DNA of 40,438 nt, from positions 14,629 through 55,066 of the forward strand of contig DKCU01000045.1 in NCBI GenBank assembly GCA_002451555.1, in the 5' to 3' direction. A program made the translations under genes and the position numbers. Positions 23,796-32,111 of this stretch are shown piece by piece. Every line of letters starts with the position of its first letter. Position 1 is the first letter of the stretch. The DNA is from Candidatus Segatella albertsiae. Its GTDB lineage: Bacteria; Bacteroidota; Bacteroidia; Bacteroidales; Bacteroidaceae. The notes under the pieces are model-generated. The model saw only the letters and a program-made list of their open reading frames with translations. It did not search any database and was not told where the DNA came from.

Positions 23796-23900
23796 GTATA
23801 TTTCAAAACTATCGCGTGATACTTCCAAAGAATCAGATGACATTTCCAAAGAATCAGATGATATTTCAATTGAATCAGTTTTTATTCAGAAAGAATACAA
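23796..23900. repeat. 21-bp tandem array upstream of the PAP2 gene
   Basis: Three clear units of 21 bp begin at 23817, 23838 and 23859, with core TTCCAAAGAATCAGATGA or variants. A weaker unit precedes them at 23796 and another follows at 23880. There are no spacers, so it is a tandem repeat and not CRISPR. The remaining spacer 23541-23695 shows no gene. Confidence 0.75.
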
Positions 23901-23939
23901 GTTTTTACTAAAATAGGCTAGTAATTCGGAAAAAATATC

Positions 23940-23947
23940 TAAATTTG
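23940..23947 (+). promoter_or_regulatory. Likely -7 box of the PAP2 gene
   Basis: TAAATTTG matches TAnnTTTG, but no TTTG is found at the expected -33 distance. Only five bases separate it from ATG 23953, so the mRNA would be leaderless or nearly so. Confidence 0.5.
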
Positions 23948-23952
23948 CACCC

Positions 23953-24549
23953 ATGAAAAGAATGAAGACAATATTATTGGCAATGAGCATGGCTGTTTCG
24001 ACACCTGCTTTTTCGCAAACTAACCATACGTACGAGCGCTATCATGGCGATGGCATCGACAATGTATTGCAATACGTTCCTACAGCGGCAGTCTTTGGAC
24101 TGAAGATGATAGGAGTGCCAGCCGAGAGTTCGTGGAAGCGGAGACTGACTGTTTCCGTAGTTTCATTTGGCCTGAATGCCGGTATCACATACGGTCTGAA
24201 ACATACGATACACGAAATGCGCCCTGATGGTACGGACAACCGTTCCTTTCCTTCGGGGCATACCTCTATCGCTTTCTGTGGTGCCACGACATTGATGCAT
24301 GAGTATCGTCACGTCTCACCCTGGATAGGCGTGGCAGGATATACCCTTGCCACAGGTGTGGCATTGGATAGGGTGCGCCGAAATCGACACCATTGGGGCG
24401 ACGTCGTGGCAGGAGCTGCCATCGGTGTGGCCACGGCTGAGGCTGGCTATCTCATTGGTGACTGGATTTTAGGGAAAAACAAGAAAAAGAATGACGACCT
24501 TACACTTTCTGTTGCTCCGACAGGACTGGAGGTTGTGGTAAATCTATAA
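23953..24549 (+). CDS. Exported PAP2-family phosphatase
   Basis: The 198-residue protein has a signal peptide (MKTILLAMSMAVSTPAFSQ) and the three phosphatase motifs of the PAP2 superfamily: KHTIHEMRP, PSGHTS and RVRRNRHHWGDV. The hydrophobic stretches between them fit a membrane-associated enzyme acting on lipid phosphates or pyrophosphates in the periplasm or inner membrane; the exact substrate is not visible. ATG 23953 or the in-frame ATG 23962 could be the start, and the second gives a cleaner signal peptide. It stands alone, with repeats on both sides. Confidence 0.87.
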   Translation: MKRMKTILLAMSMAVSTPAFSQTNHTYERYHGDGIDNVLQYVPTAAVFGLKMIGVPAESSWKRRLTVSVVSFGLNAGITYGLKHTIHEMRPDGTDNRSFPSGHTSIAFCGATTLMHEYRHVSPWIGVAGYTLATGVALDRVRRNRHHWGDVVAGAAIGVATAEAGYLIGDWILGKNKKKNDDLTLSVAPTGLEVVVNL

Positions 24550-24576
24550 TACCTTTTGGAGAGCAGCCTTTAGTCA

Positions 24577-24700
24577 TAAATTAAGGCAAAAATTGATCAT
24601 AAGTTAAGACAAGAATTGATCATAAGTTAAGACAAGAATTGGTCATAAGTTATGGCAAGACTTGGTCATAAGTTAAGACTAGTACCAATCACAAGTGAAG
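24577..24700. repeat. 23-bp tandem array downstream of the PAP2 gene
   Basis: About five units of 23 bp with consensus ATAAGTTAAGACAAGAATTG plus GTC or ATC run without spacers directly after the PAP2 stop. The middle units are nearly identical and the outer ones diverge. No gene is present. Confidence 0.85.
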
Positions 24701-24790
24701 AATATCAATGACTTTAGCTAAATTGCAGCCCTTTTTCTAATTTCAACAAATGGGCTGCAATTGGGCTGCAAAATAGCTTGGAATAGACAT

Positions 24791-24830
24791 AAAAAATCCC
24801 TGTAGTCACTAGACCACAGGGATTAGTATT
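24791..24830 (-). terminator. Terminator of the GGGtGRT operon
   Basis: Stem TCCCTGT/ACAGGGA (24797-24803 and 24816-24822) with an inner GTC/GAC pairing. On the minus strand it is followed by TTTTTT, just beyond the gene that stops at 24859. Confidence 0.85.
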
Positions 24831-24858
24831 TTTCAGAATTACTTCCATTTAGAAAGAA

Positions 24859-25872
24859 TTACTTCTTGTTCAAAGCCAAGTCGATGGCTACGGCGATAGC
24901 TACAGTAGCACCTACCATAGGGTTGTTACCCATACCGAGGAAGCCCATCATCTCTACGTGAGCAGGAACAGAAGAAGAACCTGCGAACTGAGCGTCAGAG
25001 TGCATACGACCCATGGTATCGGTCATACCGTAAGAAGCAGGACCTGCAGCCATATTGTCTGGGTGCAATGTACGACCTGTACCACCACCAGAAGCTACAG
25101 AGAAGTATGGCTTACCAGCAGCCAAACGCTCCTTCTTGTATGTACCAGCTACTGGGTGCTGGAAACGAGTAGGGTTGGTAGAGTTACCAGTGATAGATAC
25201 ATCTACATCCTCGCTCCAGTTGATAGCAACACCCTCACGTACATCGTCGGCACCATAGCAGTTAACCTTAGCACGAGGACCATCAGAGTAAGCGATGCGG
25301 TTAACAACCTTCAACTCACCTGTATAGTAATCGAACTTAGTCTGTACGTATGTGAAGCCATTGATACGGCTGATAATCTGAGCAGCGTCCTTGCCAAGAC
25401 CGTTCAAGATAACGCGCAATGGGTTCTTACGAACCTTGTTTGCCATCTCAGCAATCTTGATAGCACCCTCAGCAGCAGCGAATGACTCGTGACCAGCCAA
25501 GAAAGCGAAGCACTGTGTCTCCTCACGGAGCAAACGAGCAGCCAAGTTACCGTGGCCAAGACCTACCTTACGGTCGTCAGCTACAGAACCAGGGATACAG
25601 AAAGCCTGCAAACCGATACCGATAGCCTCGGCAGCGTCAGCAGCAGTCTTCACACCCTTCTTGATAGCGATGGCTGCACCAGCAACATAAGCCCACTTAG
25701 CGTTCTCGAAGCAGATACGCTGAGTGTCTTCACACATCTGATAAGGATCAACACCTGCGTCCTCGCAGATTTGATTAGCCTCTTCCAAGCTCTTGATACC
25801 GTTAGCATTAAGAGCAGCAAGAACTTGCTTCTCGCGACGTTCCTGACTTTCGTAACTTACTTTTCTAATCAT
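24859..25872 (-). CDS. GGGtGRT family protein
   Basis: The 337-residue protein carries the eponymous motif in SGGGTGRTLHPDNMA, followed by the highly conserved MHSDAQFAGSSSVPAHVEMM and GMGNNPM. Its biochemical role is not established to my knowledge. It consistently accompanies a NifU-like scaffold gene, which here lies 15 bases upstream, so an iron-sulfur or metal-related job is a reasonable inference. Length and motifs look complete, and a strong terminator follows. Confidence 0.88.
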   Translation of the reverse strand: MIRKVSYESQERREKQVLAALNANGIKSLEEANQICEDAGVDPYQMCEDTQRICFENAKWAYVAGAAIAIKKGVKTAADAAEAIGIGLQAFCIPGSVADDRKVGLGHGNLAARLLREETQCFAFLAGHESFAAAEGAIKIAEMANKVRKNPLRVILNGLGKDAAQIISRINGFTYVQTKFDYYTGELKVVNRIAYSDGPRAKVNCYGADDVREGVAINWSEDVDVSITGNSTNPTRFQHPVAGTYKKERLAAGKPYFSVASGGGTGRTLHPDNMAAGPASYGMTDTMGRMHSDAQFAGSSSVPAHVEMMGFLGMGNNPMVGATVAIAVAIDLALNKK

Positions 25873-25887
25873 ATCTGTATCTCCTTA

Positions 25888-26589
25888 TTATTCTTTACGT
25901 GGATCAATTGATTTAACAGCACCCTGCTCAGCAGTTGTACGACCGTAGCAACCAGTGAACTTCTTGACAGCCTCGTTGGCATCCATGCCGTTCTTGATAG
26001 CTTCCATCATCTTGCCGAGGTGAACATACTCATAACCACAAACCTGGTTGTCCTTGTCCAAGAACTGCTTTGTGATGTAACCCTCTGTCAACTCAAGGTA
26101 ACGTGTACCCTTAGCTACTGTACCATAGAGAGTACCAGTCTGTGAACGAAGACCCTTACCCAAGTCCTCAAGACCAGCACCGATAACAAGACCGCCCTCA
26201 GAGAAAGCGCTCTGGCTACGACCGTAAACAATCTGGAGGAAGAGCTCGCGCATAGCTGTGTTGATAGCATCGCAAACAAGGTCAGTGTTCAAAGCCTCAA
26301 GGATAGTCTTGCCTGGGAGAATCTCAGAAGCCATAGCTGCTGAGTGTGTCATACCTGTACAACCGATAGTCTCAACAAGAGCCTCCTGGATAACGCCTTC
26401 CTTGATGTTCAAAGAAAGCTTACAAGCACCCTGCTGAGGAGCACACCAACCCACACCGTGGGTATAACCAGAGATATCCTTGATCTCTTTTGCCTGAATC
26501 CATTTTCCCTCTTCAGGAATTGGAGCTGGTCCGTGGTTAGGACCCTTAGCGACAACGCACATGTTGTCAACTTCTTTAGAATAGATCAT
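25888..26589 (-). CDS. NifU-like iron-sulfur cluster assembly scaffold protein
   Basis: The 233-residue protein resembles the scaffold family that pairs with GGGtGRT proteins. Possible cluster ligands are the cysteines in GWCAPQQGACKL and ETIGCTGMTHSAAM, reminiscent of the NifU/IscU layout but not identical. The start MIYSKEVDNMCVVAKGPNHG at 26587-26589 is family-like; an in-frame ATG nine codons later is possible. It is the first gene of the pair and follows a long leader of about 100 bases. Confidence 0.8.
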   Translation of the reverse strand: MIYSKEVDNMCVVAKGPNHGPAPIPEEGKWIQAKEIKDISGYTHGVGWCAPQQGACKLSLNIKEGVIQEALVETIGCTGMTHSAAMASEILPGKTILEALNTDLVCDAINTAMRELFLQIVYGRSQSAFSEGGLVIGAGLEDLGKGLRSQTGTLYGTVAKGTRYLELTEGYITKQFLDKDNQVCGYEYVHLGKMMEAIKNGMDANEAVKKFTGCYGRTTAEQGAVKSIDPRKE

Positions 26590-26693
26590 ATTCGCTAAAA
26601 TTTATATTAATGAATATATAAACACTTATGTTTCTGTATAACTTTCTGTTTTTGTATTGCAGAAATTTAGGCACTGCTGCCACATTTCGACCA

Positions 26694-26737
26694 CAAAAGT
26701 ACAAAAAATCTTGGGAAAATACCTAAAAATGGGTATT
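26694..26737 (-). promoter_or_regulatory. Promoter with inverted repeat, NifU-like/GGGtGRT operon
   Basis: The -7 box TACTTTTG is at 26694-26701 on the minus strand. No clear TTTG -33 is present. Instead an inverted repeat, AATACC-8-GGTATT (26718-26723 and 26732-26737), covers that region and could bind a regulator that activates or represses. Confidence 0.55.
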
Positions 26738-26918
26738 CTTTTTAACTCTTTAACCTAATATTTAGAATTTTTCTTGGATTTATCCTCTTATATCATGCAT
26801 CTTTGCAAAGTCAACGTGGCAAAAAAGGAATGAAGCGAAATGCCGATAAGGCAAGTCCTCAACTGTTAATCTAAACTAAAAGAAGAAACAGAATGACACG
26901 TATTTCCATTTTTTCCAT

Positions 26919-26926
26919 TACATTTG
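26919..26926 (+). promoter_or_regulatory. -7 box of the thiamine operon
   Basis: TACATTTG fits TAnnTTTG and would start transcription right at the 5' edge of the TPP riboswitch. A good -33 TTTG is not seen at the right distance. Confidence 0.55.
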
Positions 26927-26933
26927 CACTCGA

Positions 26934-27016
26934 TTATCACGGGGTGCTGAGAGATTCAGCTGAGATTATACCCATCGAACCTGATGCAGGTAATGCTGAC
27001 GCAGGGATTTGATATA
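26934..27016 (+). ncRNA. TPP riboswitch (THI element)
   Basis: The conserved core is unmistakable: CGGGGTGCTGAGAGATTCAG, then CTGAGATTATACCC, then GAACCTGATGCAGGTAATGC and GACGCAGGGA. The P1 closing stem is TATCA/TGATA. It senses thiamine pyrophosphate and lies just before an intrinsic terminator and thiS. Confidence 0.95.
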
Positions 27017-27037
27017 ACCTTTTCATCAACGAAATGA

Positions 27038-27090
27038 AGCCCCTACTCCATTGGTTCTCAGAGAGAATCCTGGAATAGGGGCTTTATCTT
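27038..27090 (+). terminator. Attenuator terminator after the TPP riboswitch
   Basis: A long hairpin with outer stem AGCCCCTA/TAGGGGCT (27038-27045 and 27076-27083), TCCA/TGGA and an inner GGTTCTC/GAGAATCC is followed by TTATCTTT. Its place between riboswitch and thiS fits control by premature termination when thiamine pyrophosphate is bound. Confidence 0.8.
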
Positions 27091-27156
27091 TAGAACTTTC
27101 AGCAAGACATTCCGTGAGATTACATTATTTATTATTTATACGTAAACTTACGAAGT

Positions 27157-27354
27157 ATGAAAGTGAACATCAACAACAAAGAGACCGAGATTCAGGCCAA
27201 GACGGTCAAGGAACTGGCCAACGAACTCAACCTACCTGCCACAGGAGTTGCCATCGCCATCAGCAATGTAATGGTGCCTCGTGACGAATGGGAAGCGACG
27301 CAAATCCTAGAAGGTGCCGACATCGTTATCGTCAAGGCATTCTGTGGCGGATAA
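27157..27354 (+). CDS. thiS: Sulfur carrier protein ThiS
   Basis: The 65-residue ubiquitin-like protein ends in the diagnostic Gly-Gly (KAFCGG), which is adenylated and then carries sulfur as a thiocarboxylate for thiazole synthesis by ThiG. It is the first gene of the thiamine operon, about 70 bases after the attenuator. ThiF, its usual activating enzyme, is not in the window. Confidence 0.94.
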   Translation: MKVNINNKETEIQAKTVKELANELNLPATGVAIAISNVMVPRDEWEATQILEGADIVIVKAFCGG

Positions 27355-27420
27355 GATATGCTTAGGTTATCAAGAACAGACGAGTATGATTGTCAAGAAC
27401 TTAACGCATGATTCAACAGC

Positions 27421-28074
27421 ATGAAAAGAAATATACCTTATTTTAATAGTCGATTGCAGTTCATCTCCCACCAAAACGACAAGCTTTCCTACTTGGAAGG
27501 CATCCACGAGGCTTTGACCGGCCTCTGCCCATGGATTCAGCTCCGCATGAAGGGAGCCACCGATGACGAAGTTCGCCAGGTTGCCTACAAAGTGAAAGAA
27601 TGGTGCAAAATCATGAGCGCCACCTTCATCATCGACGACCGAGTGGAACTGGTGAAGGAGATCCAGGCAGACGGCGTACACCTCGGCAAGAACGACATGC
27701 CAATCCAGGAAGCTAGGAAAATTCTTGGAGATGACTATATCATCGGAGGAACTGCCAACACATTCGAGGATGTAAAGGCACTTGCCGAAGCCGGTGTCGA
27801 CTACATCGGTTGTGGACCTTTCCGATTCACGACCACCAAGGAGAAGCTATCGCCTGTGTTGGGCTTGGAAGGCTACAGACACATCGTCAGCGAGATGAAG
27901 GCTCATCACATCGACCTGCCTATCGTTGCCATCGGAGGCATCACCAAAGAGGACATCCCCGACATCATGAAGACGGGTGTGACAGGAATCGCTCTCAGTG
28001 GCAGCATCCTCAATGCCAAAGACCCAGCCGGAGAAACGCATGACATCGTAGAAATGATGGACAAATATATATAA
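27421..28074 (+). CDS. thiE: Thiamine-phosphate synthase
   Basis: The 217-residue TIM-barrel protein joins the pyrimidine and thiazole phosphates to make thiamine monophosphate. Signatures are ADGVHLGKNDM, IGGTANTFEDVKAL, IGCGPFRFTTTKEKLSP and IVAIGGI. An in-frame start is ATG 27421. It is 66 bases after thiS and 48 bases before thiG. Confidence 0.93.
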   Translation: MKRNIPYFNSRLQFISHQNDKLSYLEGIHEALTGLCPWIQLRMKGATDDEVRQVAYKVKEWCKIMSATFIIDDRVELVKEIQADGVHLGKNDMPIQEARKILGDDYIIGGTANTFEDVKALAEAGVDYIGCGPFRFTTTKEKLSPVLGLEGYRHIVSEMKAHHIDLPIVAIGGITKEDIPDIMKTGVTGIALSGSILNAKDPAGETHDIVEMMDKYI

Positions 28075-28122
28075 ATGTGTATATATAAAGATAAATATAA
28101 AAAAAACAAACATACAAAAGCA

Positions 28123-28896
28123 ATGGAAAAATTAACTATCGCAGGCAGAGAGTTTGGCTCTCGCCTCTTCCTGGGCACAGGAAAATTCAACAACAACGCA
28201 CTTATGGCTGACGCCATCAAAGCTTCTGAAACGGAGATGGTTACCGTGGCCATGAAGCGCATCGAACTGGAAGACAAGCAAGACGACTTGCTCTCACATA
28301 TCGTTCAGAACCCTAACATCCAATTGCTCCCTAACACCAGTGGTGTGCGCAATGCAGAGGAAGCAGTCTTCGCGGCACAAATGGCTCGCGAGGCTTTCGG
28401 CACCAACTGGCTCAAGTTGGAGATTCACCCAGACCCTCGCTATCTCTTGCCAGACTCCATCGAGACTTTAAAGGCTACAGAGAAACTTGTCAAGATGGGC
28501 TTCATCGTCTTGCCATATTGCCAGGCAGACCCTACACTTTGCAAGCACTTGGAAGAAGCTGGCGCAGCTACCGTGATGCCACTTGCCGCTCCCATCGGTA
28601 CCAACAAGGGATTGCGCATGAAGGACTTCTTGCAGATTATCATCGAGCAGGCTACCGTTCCTGTGGTAGTAGATGCTGGTATCGGTGCGCCTAGTCATGC
28701 GGCAGAAGCCATGGAGATGGGCGCCGACGCTTGTTTGGTCAACACCGCCATCGCCGTAGCAGGCAATCCTGTTGAGATGGCTACAGCCTTCAAGGAGGCT
28801 GTCATCTGTGGACGCCGTGCCTACGAGGCTGGTCTGGGAGCCATCAGCGATTGCGCCGAGGCAAGTTCGCCACTCACCGCATTCCTTAACAATTAA
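28123..28896 (+). CDS. thiG: Thiazole synthase
   Basis: The 257-residue TIM-barrel enzyme builds the thiazole phosphate from deoxyxylulose phosphate, dehydroglycine and ThiS thiocarboxylate. Seen are FGSRLFLGTGKF, the lysine-bearing VAMKRIEL (Schiff-base region), LPNTSGVRNAEEAV, and phosphate-binding VDAGIGAPSHAAEAMEMG and NTAIAVAGNP. The open frame extends to 28075, but the family start is MEKLTIAG at 28123. Confidence 0.94.
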   Translation: MEKLTIAGREFGSRLFLGTGKFNNNALMADAIKASETEMVTVAMKRIELEDKQDDLLSHIVQNPNIQLLPNTSGVRNAEEAVFAAQMAREAFGTNWLKLEIHPDPRYLLPDSIETLKATEKLVKMGFIVLPYCQADPTLCKHLEEAGAATVMPLAAPIGTNKGLRMKDFLQIIIEQATVPVVVDAGIGAPSHAAEAMEMGADACLVNTAIAVAGNPVEMATAFKEAVICGRRAYEAGLGAISDCAEASSPLTAFLNN

Positions 28897-28930
28897 TAAT
28901 GATATAAAAAAATGAGTGACAAAGACAAGA

Positions 28931-28970
28931 GAATTCTTCACTCTTCGTTCTTCACTCTTCACTTCAATTA
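28931..28970. repeat. 40-bp dispersed repeat, copy A (directly before thiC)
   Basis: A pyrimidine-rich 40-bp sequence starting GAATTCTTCACTCTTCG is identical to 34976-35015. Its last base is the A of the chosen thiC start codon, so it fills the place where a ribosome-binding site would be and carries no purine-rich one. Confidence 0.9.
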
Positions 28971-30664
28971 TGCCAAACGACAATAAAGCTTACGCCAAGA
29001 GAGAAAAGGCGTATATGAAGGGAAAACTCTTCCCTCAGATTTCAGTTGGAATGACCAAGGTAAACCTCACTCCTACTGTGGTGAAGGACGAGCGAGGCAT
29101 TCCCCATACCGAGCCTAACGCTCCTGTCTATATCTACGACACCAGCGGTCCTTACACAGACCCCAACTACAAGGTGGATCTGAAGAAGGGCTTGCCTCGC
29201 ATCAGAGAGCAGTGGATCCTCGACCGCAACGATACCGAACAGCTCCAGGAGATAACGAGCGAATACGGCAAGATGCGTCTCGCCGACCACAGTCTCGACC
29301 ATCTGCGCTTCGAGCACATCCAGTTGCCACGTCGAGCACAAGCCGGCAAGCACATCACACAGATGGCTTACGCCAAGGCAGGCATCATCACTCCTGAGAT
29401 GGAATACGTGGCTATCCGTGAGAACATGAACTGCGAGGAACTGGGCATCGACACCCATATCACTCCTGAGTATGTACGTGACGAGATTGCTCGTGGACGT
29501 GCCGTTCTCCCTGCCAACATCAACCATCCTGAGAGCGAACCGATGATTATCGGCCGCAACTTCCTCGTTAAAATCAACACCAACATCGGCAACTCTGCCA
29601 CGACTTCCAGCATCGAGGAAGAGGTGGATAAGGCCGTATGGTCTTGCAAGTGGGGAGGCGATACGCTGATGGACCTCTCTACGGGCGACAACATACACGA
29701 GACCCGCGAATGGATCGTGCGCAACTGTCCTGTGCCTGTAGGAACCGTGCCAATCTACCAGGCGTTGGAGAAAGTGAACGGCAAGGTCGAAGACCTCAGT
29801 TGGGAGGTGTATCGTGACACCCTCATCGAACAATGCGAGCAAGGTGTCGATTACTTCACCATCCACGCAGGCATCCGCCGCCACAACGTGCATCTCGCCG
29901 ACAGCCGTCTTTGCGGTATCGTGAGCCGTGGCGGTAGCATCATGAGCAAGTGGTGCCTCTACCATGACAAGGAGAGTTTCCTCTATGAGCACTTCGACGA
30001 CATCTGCGACATCGTGGCACAATACGACGTCGCCCTTTCTCTGGGAGATGGTTTGCGACCAGGCTGTATCGCCGATGCCAACGACGCTGCACAGTTTGCC
30101 GAACTCGACACCATGGGCGAGCTTGTTACCCGTGCCTGGGACAAGAACGTACAGGCATTCATCGAGGGTCCTGGCCATGTGCCATTGCAGAAAATCAAGG
30201 AGAACATGGAGCGCCAACTCGACCACTGCCACGAGGCGCCTTTCTATACCCTCGGGCCACTCGTCACCGACATCGCCCCTGGCTACGACCACATCACCTC
30301 AGCCATCGGTGGCACTCAGATCGCTTGGCTCGGCACCGCCATGCTTTGCTATGTGACACCGAAGGAGCACCTCGCTTTGCCAAACAAGGAAGATGTACGC
30401 ACGGGTGTGGTAACCTACAAGATTGCAGCCCATGCCGCAGACTTGGCAAAGGGACACCCAGGTGCTACCATCCGAGACAACGCCCTATCCAAGGCTCGTT
30501 TCGAGTTCCGCTGGAGAGACCAGTTCCACCTCTCGCTCGACCCTGACCGTGCTCTCCAGTACTTCGAGGAGGCGGGGCATACCGAAGGAGAGTACTGCAC
30601 GATGTGCGGTCCTAACTTCTGCGCTGCAAAGTTGACCCACGATTTGAGAAAGTACAAAAAGTAA
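28970..30664 (+). CDS. thiC: Phosphomethylpyrimidine synthase
   Basis: The 564-residue radical-SAM enzyme converts aminoimidazole ribotide to the thiamine pyrimidine. The N-terminal domain has VNLTPTVVKDERG and the core has REQWILDRNDTEQL, FTIHAGI, SRGGSIMSKW and EGPGHVP. The C-terminal cluster motif is CTMCGPNFC. ATG 28970 fits the family; the open frame begins at 28916, but the extra 18 residues are encoded by the dispersed repeat. It is the fourth gene of the operon. Confidence 0.95.
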   Translation: MPNDNKAYAKREKAYMKGKLFPQISVGMTKVNLTPTVVKDERGIPHTEPNAPVYIYDTSGPYTDPNYKVDLKKGLPRIREQWILDRNDTEQLQEITSEYGKMRLADHSLDHLRFEHIQLPRRAQAGKHITQMAYAKAGIITPEMEYVAIRENMNCEELGIDTHITPEYVRDEIARGRAVLPANINHPESEPMIIGRNFLVKINTNIGNSATTSSIEEEVDKAVWSCKWGGDTLMDLSTGDNIHETREWIVRNCPVPVGTVPIYQALEKVNGKVEDLSWEVYRDTLIEQCEQGVDYFTIHAGIRRHNVHLADSRLCGIVSRGGSIMSKWCLYHDKESFLYEHFDDICDIVAQYDVALSLGDGLRPGCIADANDAAQFAELDTMGELVTRAWDKNVQAFIEGPGHVPLQKIKENMERQLDHCHEAPFYTLGPLVTDIAPGYDHITSAIGGTQIAWLGTAMLCYVTPKEHLALPNKEDVRTGVVTYKIAAHAADLAKGHPGATIRDNALSKARFEFRWRDQFHLSLDPDRALQYFEEAGHTEGEYCTMCGPNFCAAKLTHDLRKYKK

Positions 30665-30745
30665 AAAGGTAAAAAATAAAGAGGTAAAAATAAACAAGTA
30701 AATAAGGTAAAAAGCGCTTGCCCTTTCCGAAAAGGGGCAGGCGCA
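30658..30745 (+). other. Spacer with A-rich repeats and a hairpin between thiC and thiH
   Basis: GGTAAAAA-type repeats (30664-30712) lead into a hairpin built from GCGC, GCCCTTT / AAAGGGGC and GCGC (about 30714-30744). No T tract follows it, so it looks more like an RNA-stability or translation-control element than a terminator. Confidence 0.5.
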
Positions 30746-30767
30746 ATGCCTAGAAAATTAAGAAAAA

Positions 30768-31907
30768 ATGTTTTCAGACGAACTAAAGAATATTAGTTGG
30801 GAGGAAACGACCCAGCGCATCGCCAACATGACAGAGAACGATGTGCGTCGCGCCCTCGCCAAGGAGCATTGCGATGTCAACGATTTCATGGCCATGCTCT
30901 CACCCGCAGCCGAACCTTATCTCGAACAGATGGCTCGACTCTCACGCCAATATACCGAGGAACGTTTCGGCAAGACCATGTCGATGTTCATTCCTCTCTA
31001 CATCACCAATTCATGCTCCAACTCGTGTGTCTATTGCGGGTTTCACAGAGAGAACCCGATGGCGCGCACCATCCTCACACCCGAGCAAATAGAGAACGAG
31101 TACAAGGCCATCAAGCAGTTGGCTCCTTTCGAGAACATCCTGCTCGTAACAGGCGAGAACCCAGCCAAGGCAGGCACCCCTTACCTCGCCAAAGCCATCG
31201 ACATCGCCAAGAAGTACTTCTCGAATGTCAAGATCGAGGTCATGCCTCTCTCCACCGAGGATTACAAGACGCTCGCCGACCATGGCATGAATGGTGTCAT
31301 CTGCTTTCAGGAGACCTACAACCGAGAGCACTACAACATCTACCACCCTCGTGGCATGAAGAGCAAGTTTGAGTGGAGATGCAATGGATTCGACCGCATG
31401 GGAATGGCGGGTGTACACAGCATCGGCATGGGCGTACTCATCGGACTGGAGAAGGAATGGCGCACGGATGTCGTCATGATGGCTTATCACCTGCGCTATC
31501 TACAGAAGCACTACTGGAAGACGAAGTACAGTGTCAACTTCCCTCGTATGCGACCTGCGCAGAACGAAGGCTTTCAGCCCAACTGTTTCATGACCGACAA
31601 GGAACTTGCACAGGCTACCTTCGCCATGCGCATCTTCGACCACGACGTAGATATCTCCTACTCTACCCGTGAGCCTGCTTATATCCGTGACAACATGGCC
31701 ACACTCGGCGTGACCACCATGTCGGCCGAGTCGAAGGTCAACCCAGGCGGCTACCACACCTATCCACAAGCCTTGGAACAATTCACGGTCAGCGACGAGC
31801 GCACCGCCAAGGTCATAAATGCCCGTCTCAAGGAAATCGGGCGTGAACCAGTATGGAAGGACTGGGACGCTTCCTTCGACTTCTTTGGCAAGGTCGCCGA
31901 AAAGTAA
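30768..31907 (+). CDS. thiH: 2-iminoacetate synthase ThiH
   Basis: The 379-residue radical-SAM enzyme cleaves tyrosine to dehydroglycine for thiazole synthesis. The cluster motif is C83-x3-C87-x2-C90 in CSNSCVYCGF. Other family segments are LLVTGENPAK, CFQETYNREHY and NFPRMRPAQN. It is the last gene of the thiamine operon. Using ThiH instead of the oxygen-dependent ThiO fits an anaerobe. Confidence 0.94.
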   Translation: MFSDELKNISWEETTQRIANMTENDVRRALAKEHCDVNDFMAMLSPAAEPYLEQMARLSRQYTEERFGKTMSMFIPLYITNSCSNSCVYCGFHRENPMARTILTPEQIENEYKAIKQLAPFENILLVTGENPAKAGTPYLAKAIDIAKKYFSNVKIEVMPLSTEDYKTLADHGMNGVICFQETYNREHYNIYHPRGMKSKFEWRCNGFDRMGMAGVHSIGMGVLIGLEKEWRTDVVMMAYHLRYLQKHYWKTKYSVNFPRMRPAQNEGFQPNCFMTDKELAQATFAMRIFDHDVDISYSTREPAYIRDNMATLGVTTMSAESKVNPGGYHTYPQALEQFTVSDERTAKVINARLKEIGREPVWKDWDASFDFFGKVAEK

Positions 31908-32038
31908 AAGAAATGCGGCGCAAAGGAAAGGCGCAGAATCATAAAAGATGCCAAATCATAAAAGGCATCGAATCATAAAAAGGTTATTATTTTACATAAA
32001 TAGTCTTAACAAAGTAGTAGTTGTTACAAAGAAAAAAC
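31908..32038. other. Spacer after thiH with AATCATAAAA repeats
   Basis: Three AATCATAAAA direct repeats (about 31938-31979) surround a GATGCC/GGCATC stem. No T tract follows. It may mark the end of the operon or be a remnant of repetitive DNA. Confidence 0.4.
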
Positions 32039-32097
32039 TATATTTGCAGTCGAATTGTTTAATATCGAATATTATATCGAATAAATATCGAACGAAT
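32039..32097 (+). promoter_or_regulatory. -7 box and ATATCGAA repeats before the lipoprotein gene
   Basis: TATATTTG at 32039-32046 fits the -7 consensus without a good -33. Three ATCGAA repeats follow in the leader (about 32063-32094), spaced 13-14 bases apart. Confidence 0.45.
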
Positions 32098-32111
32098 TTA
32101 AAGTAAAAGAC

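Noticed and set aside
29042..30292. A 416-codon minus-strand open frame across thiC
   Set aside because: It is antisense to a complete thiC and has no recognisable domain.
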